A stretch of DNA of 14,262 nucleotides from Pseudomonadota bacterium (GTDB lineage Bacteria > Pseudomonadota > Alphaproteobacteria > Rhodospirillales > 2-02-FULL-58-16), in the NCBI GenBank assembly GCA_022560215.1, contig JADFTO010000041.1, positions 1 through 14,262 of the forward strand, read 5' to 3'. The notes beneath the pieces were generated by a model. It did not search any database. It was given only the letters and a program-made list of their open reading frames with translations, and had not been told where the DNA came from. Below, piece after piece: positions 13,993-14,262 of the stretch; the stretch's first letter is position 1; each line of letters opens with the position of its first letter. Position numbers and translations under genes: made by a program.

Positions 13993-14262
13993 CTAGCCCA
14001 TATTATTCATGACAGCCATCGGGTTTGATCGGTGCGAGCGGCGTCAGCCGGGTTGACGGCGATTTTTCGAGGCTAATTTTTCTAAAGGCGTTAGGGGTTG
14101 GCGTTCGGGGTTTACTCGGCGGCACATGCCGCTTTGGTCATGGTCCGAGCGCCGTAATGCGGCCCGCCATTGCGATGAAGGCCGACCGGTATGGATAGGC
14201 CGAAGGCAGGGCAATCCTGACGCGGGATTTGAGTTCCTCGATGCGCACGGCGATCTTGAGGA
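13993..14262 (-). mobile_element. One end of an IS1380-like insertion sequence (partial)
   Basis: The right edge of the window holds the 3' end of a transposase gene plus about 140 bases of non-coding element end. The outer boundary is placed near the CTAGCCCATATTATTCATGA stretch at 13993, which resembles terminal sequences of IS1380-family elements. The exact inverted repeat and target duplication cannot be confirmed because the other end lies outside the window. Confidence 0.5.
14138..14262 (-). CDS. Transposase C-terminus, IS1380-like (partial)
   Basis: Read from the window edge, the minus strand gives LKIAVRIEELKSRVRIALPS, then AYPYRSAFIAMAGRITALGP and TGA. The pattern KIA-x-R-(I/V)-EE-x-K-(T/S)-R-(I/V)-(K/R)-I-x-LPS followed by a short hydrophobic ending is typical of the C-terminus of IS1380-family transposases. 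Only 41 codons are visible, so activity of the enzyme cannot be judged. Confidence 0.6.
   Translation of the reverse strand, partial: LKIAVRIEELKSRVRIALPSAYPYRSAFIAMAGRITALGP

Overview
The window comes from a GC-rich, Gram-negative alphaproteobacterium, most likely near Rhodospirillales. Supporting signs are a MurE fragment with the DNPR motif, a FliG/FliF-tail pair of the alphaproteobacterial type, DUF2927 and DUF502 family genes, and two TRAP-TAXI transporters. No rRNA, tRNA or CRISPR array is visible. The taxonomic placement is inferred from protein character only.

Layout. (1) 1-484: the 3' part of murE is joined in frame to the last 60 codons of a TAXI-type solute-binding protein (SBP). 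A 14-bp intercistronic hairpin follows, then a complete fused TRAP permease (559-2463). Only the tail of this system's SBP is present, so this is either a real deletion/recombination scar or an assembly chimera. (2) 2464-3609: about 1.1 kb without a confident gene. It holds a direct-repeat cluster (2690-2869), an inverted repeat (2926-2988) and two weak small-ORF candidates, one of them a 29-residue membrane peptide. (3) 3610-4833, minus strand: fliG, preceded by a stand-alone 59-codon ORF that resembles only the FliG-binding C-terminal tail of FliF. The rest of FliF is absent. (4) 5014-6815, plus strand: two translationally coupled secreted proteins, one with two PsbP/DcrB-like repeats and one of the DUF2927 family. 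(5) 6831-9666: housekeeping and accessory genes, namely a NUDIX hydrolase (minus), a stand-alone cyclic-nucleotide-binding domain protein, a haloacetate/fluoroacetate dehalogenase with all expected active-site residues, and a DUF502 membrane protein. (6) 9600-13916, minus strand: a second, complete TRAP-TAXI operon (SBP, hairpins, 895-aa fused permease). Its promoter has a perfect TTGACA -35 and a 12-bp palindrome over the -10. Its leader carries three perfect 21-bp tandem repeats. A GNAT acetyltransferase-like remnant lies downstream. (7) About 13993-14262: one end of an insertion sequence with the C-terminus of an IS1380-like transposase.

How the parts relate. Both transporter systems have the order SBP, strong hairpin, fused 4TM/12TM permease. 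This fits the need for far more periplasmic binding protein than membrane permease. The second system lies between a gene remnant and an IS end, which suggests acquired or rearranged DNA. Points deserving most attention are the murE/TAXI junction, the orphan FliF tail, the leader repeats with palindrome-covered promoter, and the possible AUC start of the PsbP-like gene.
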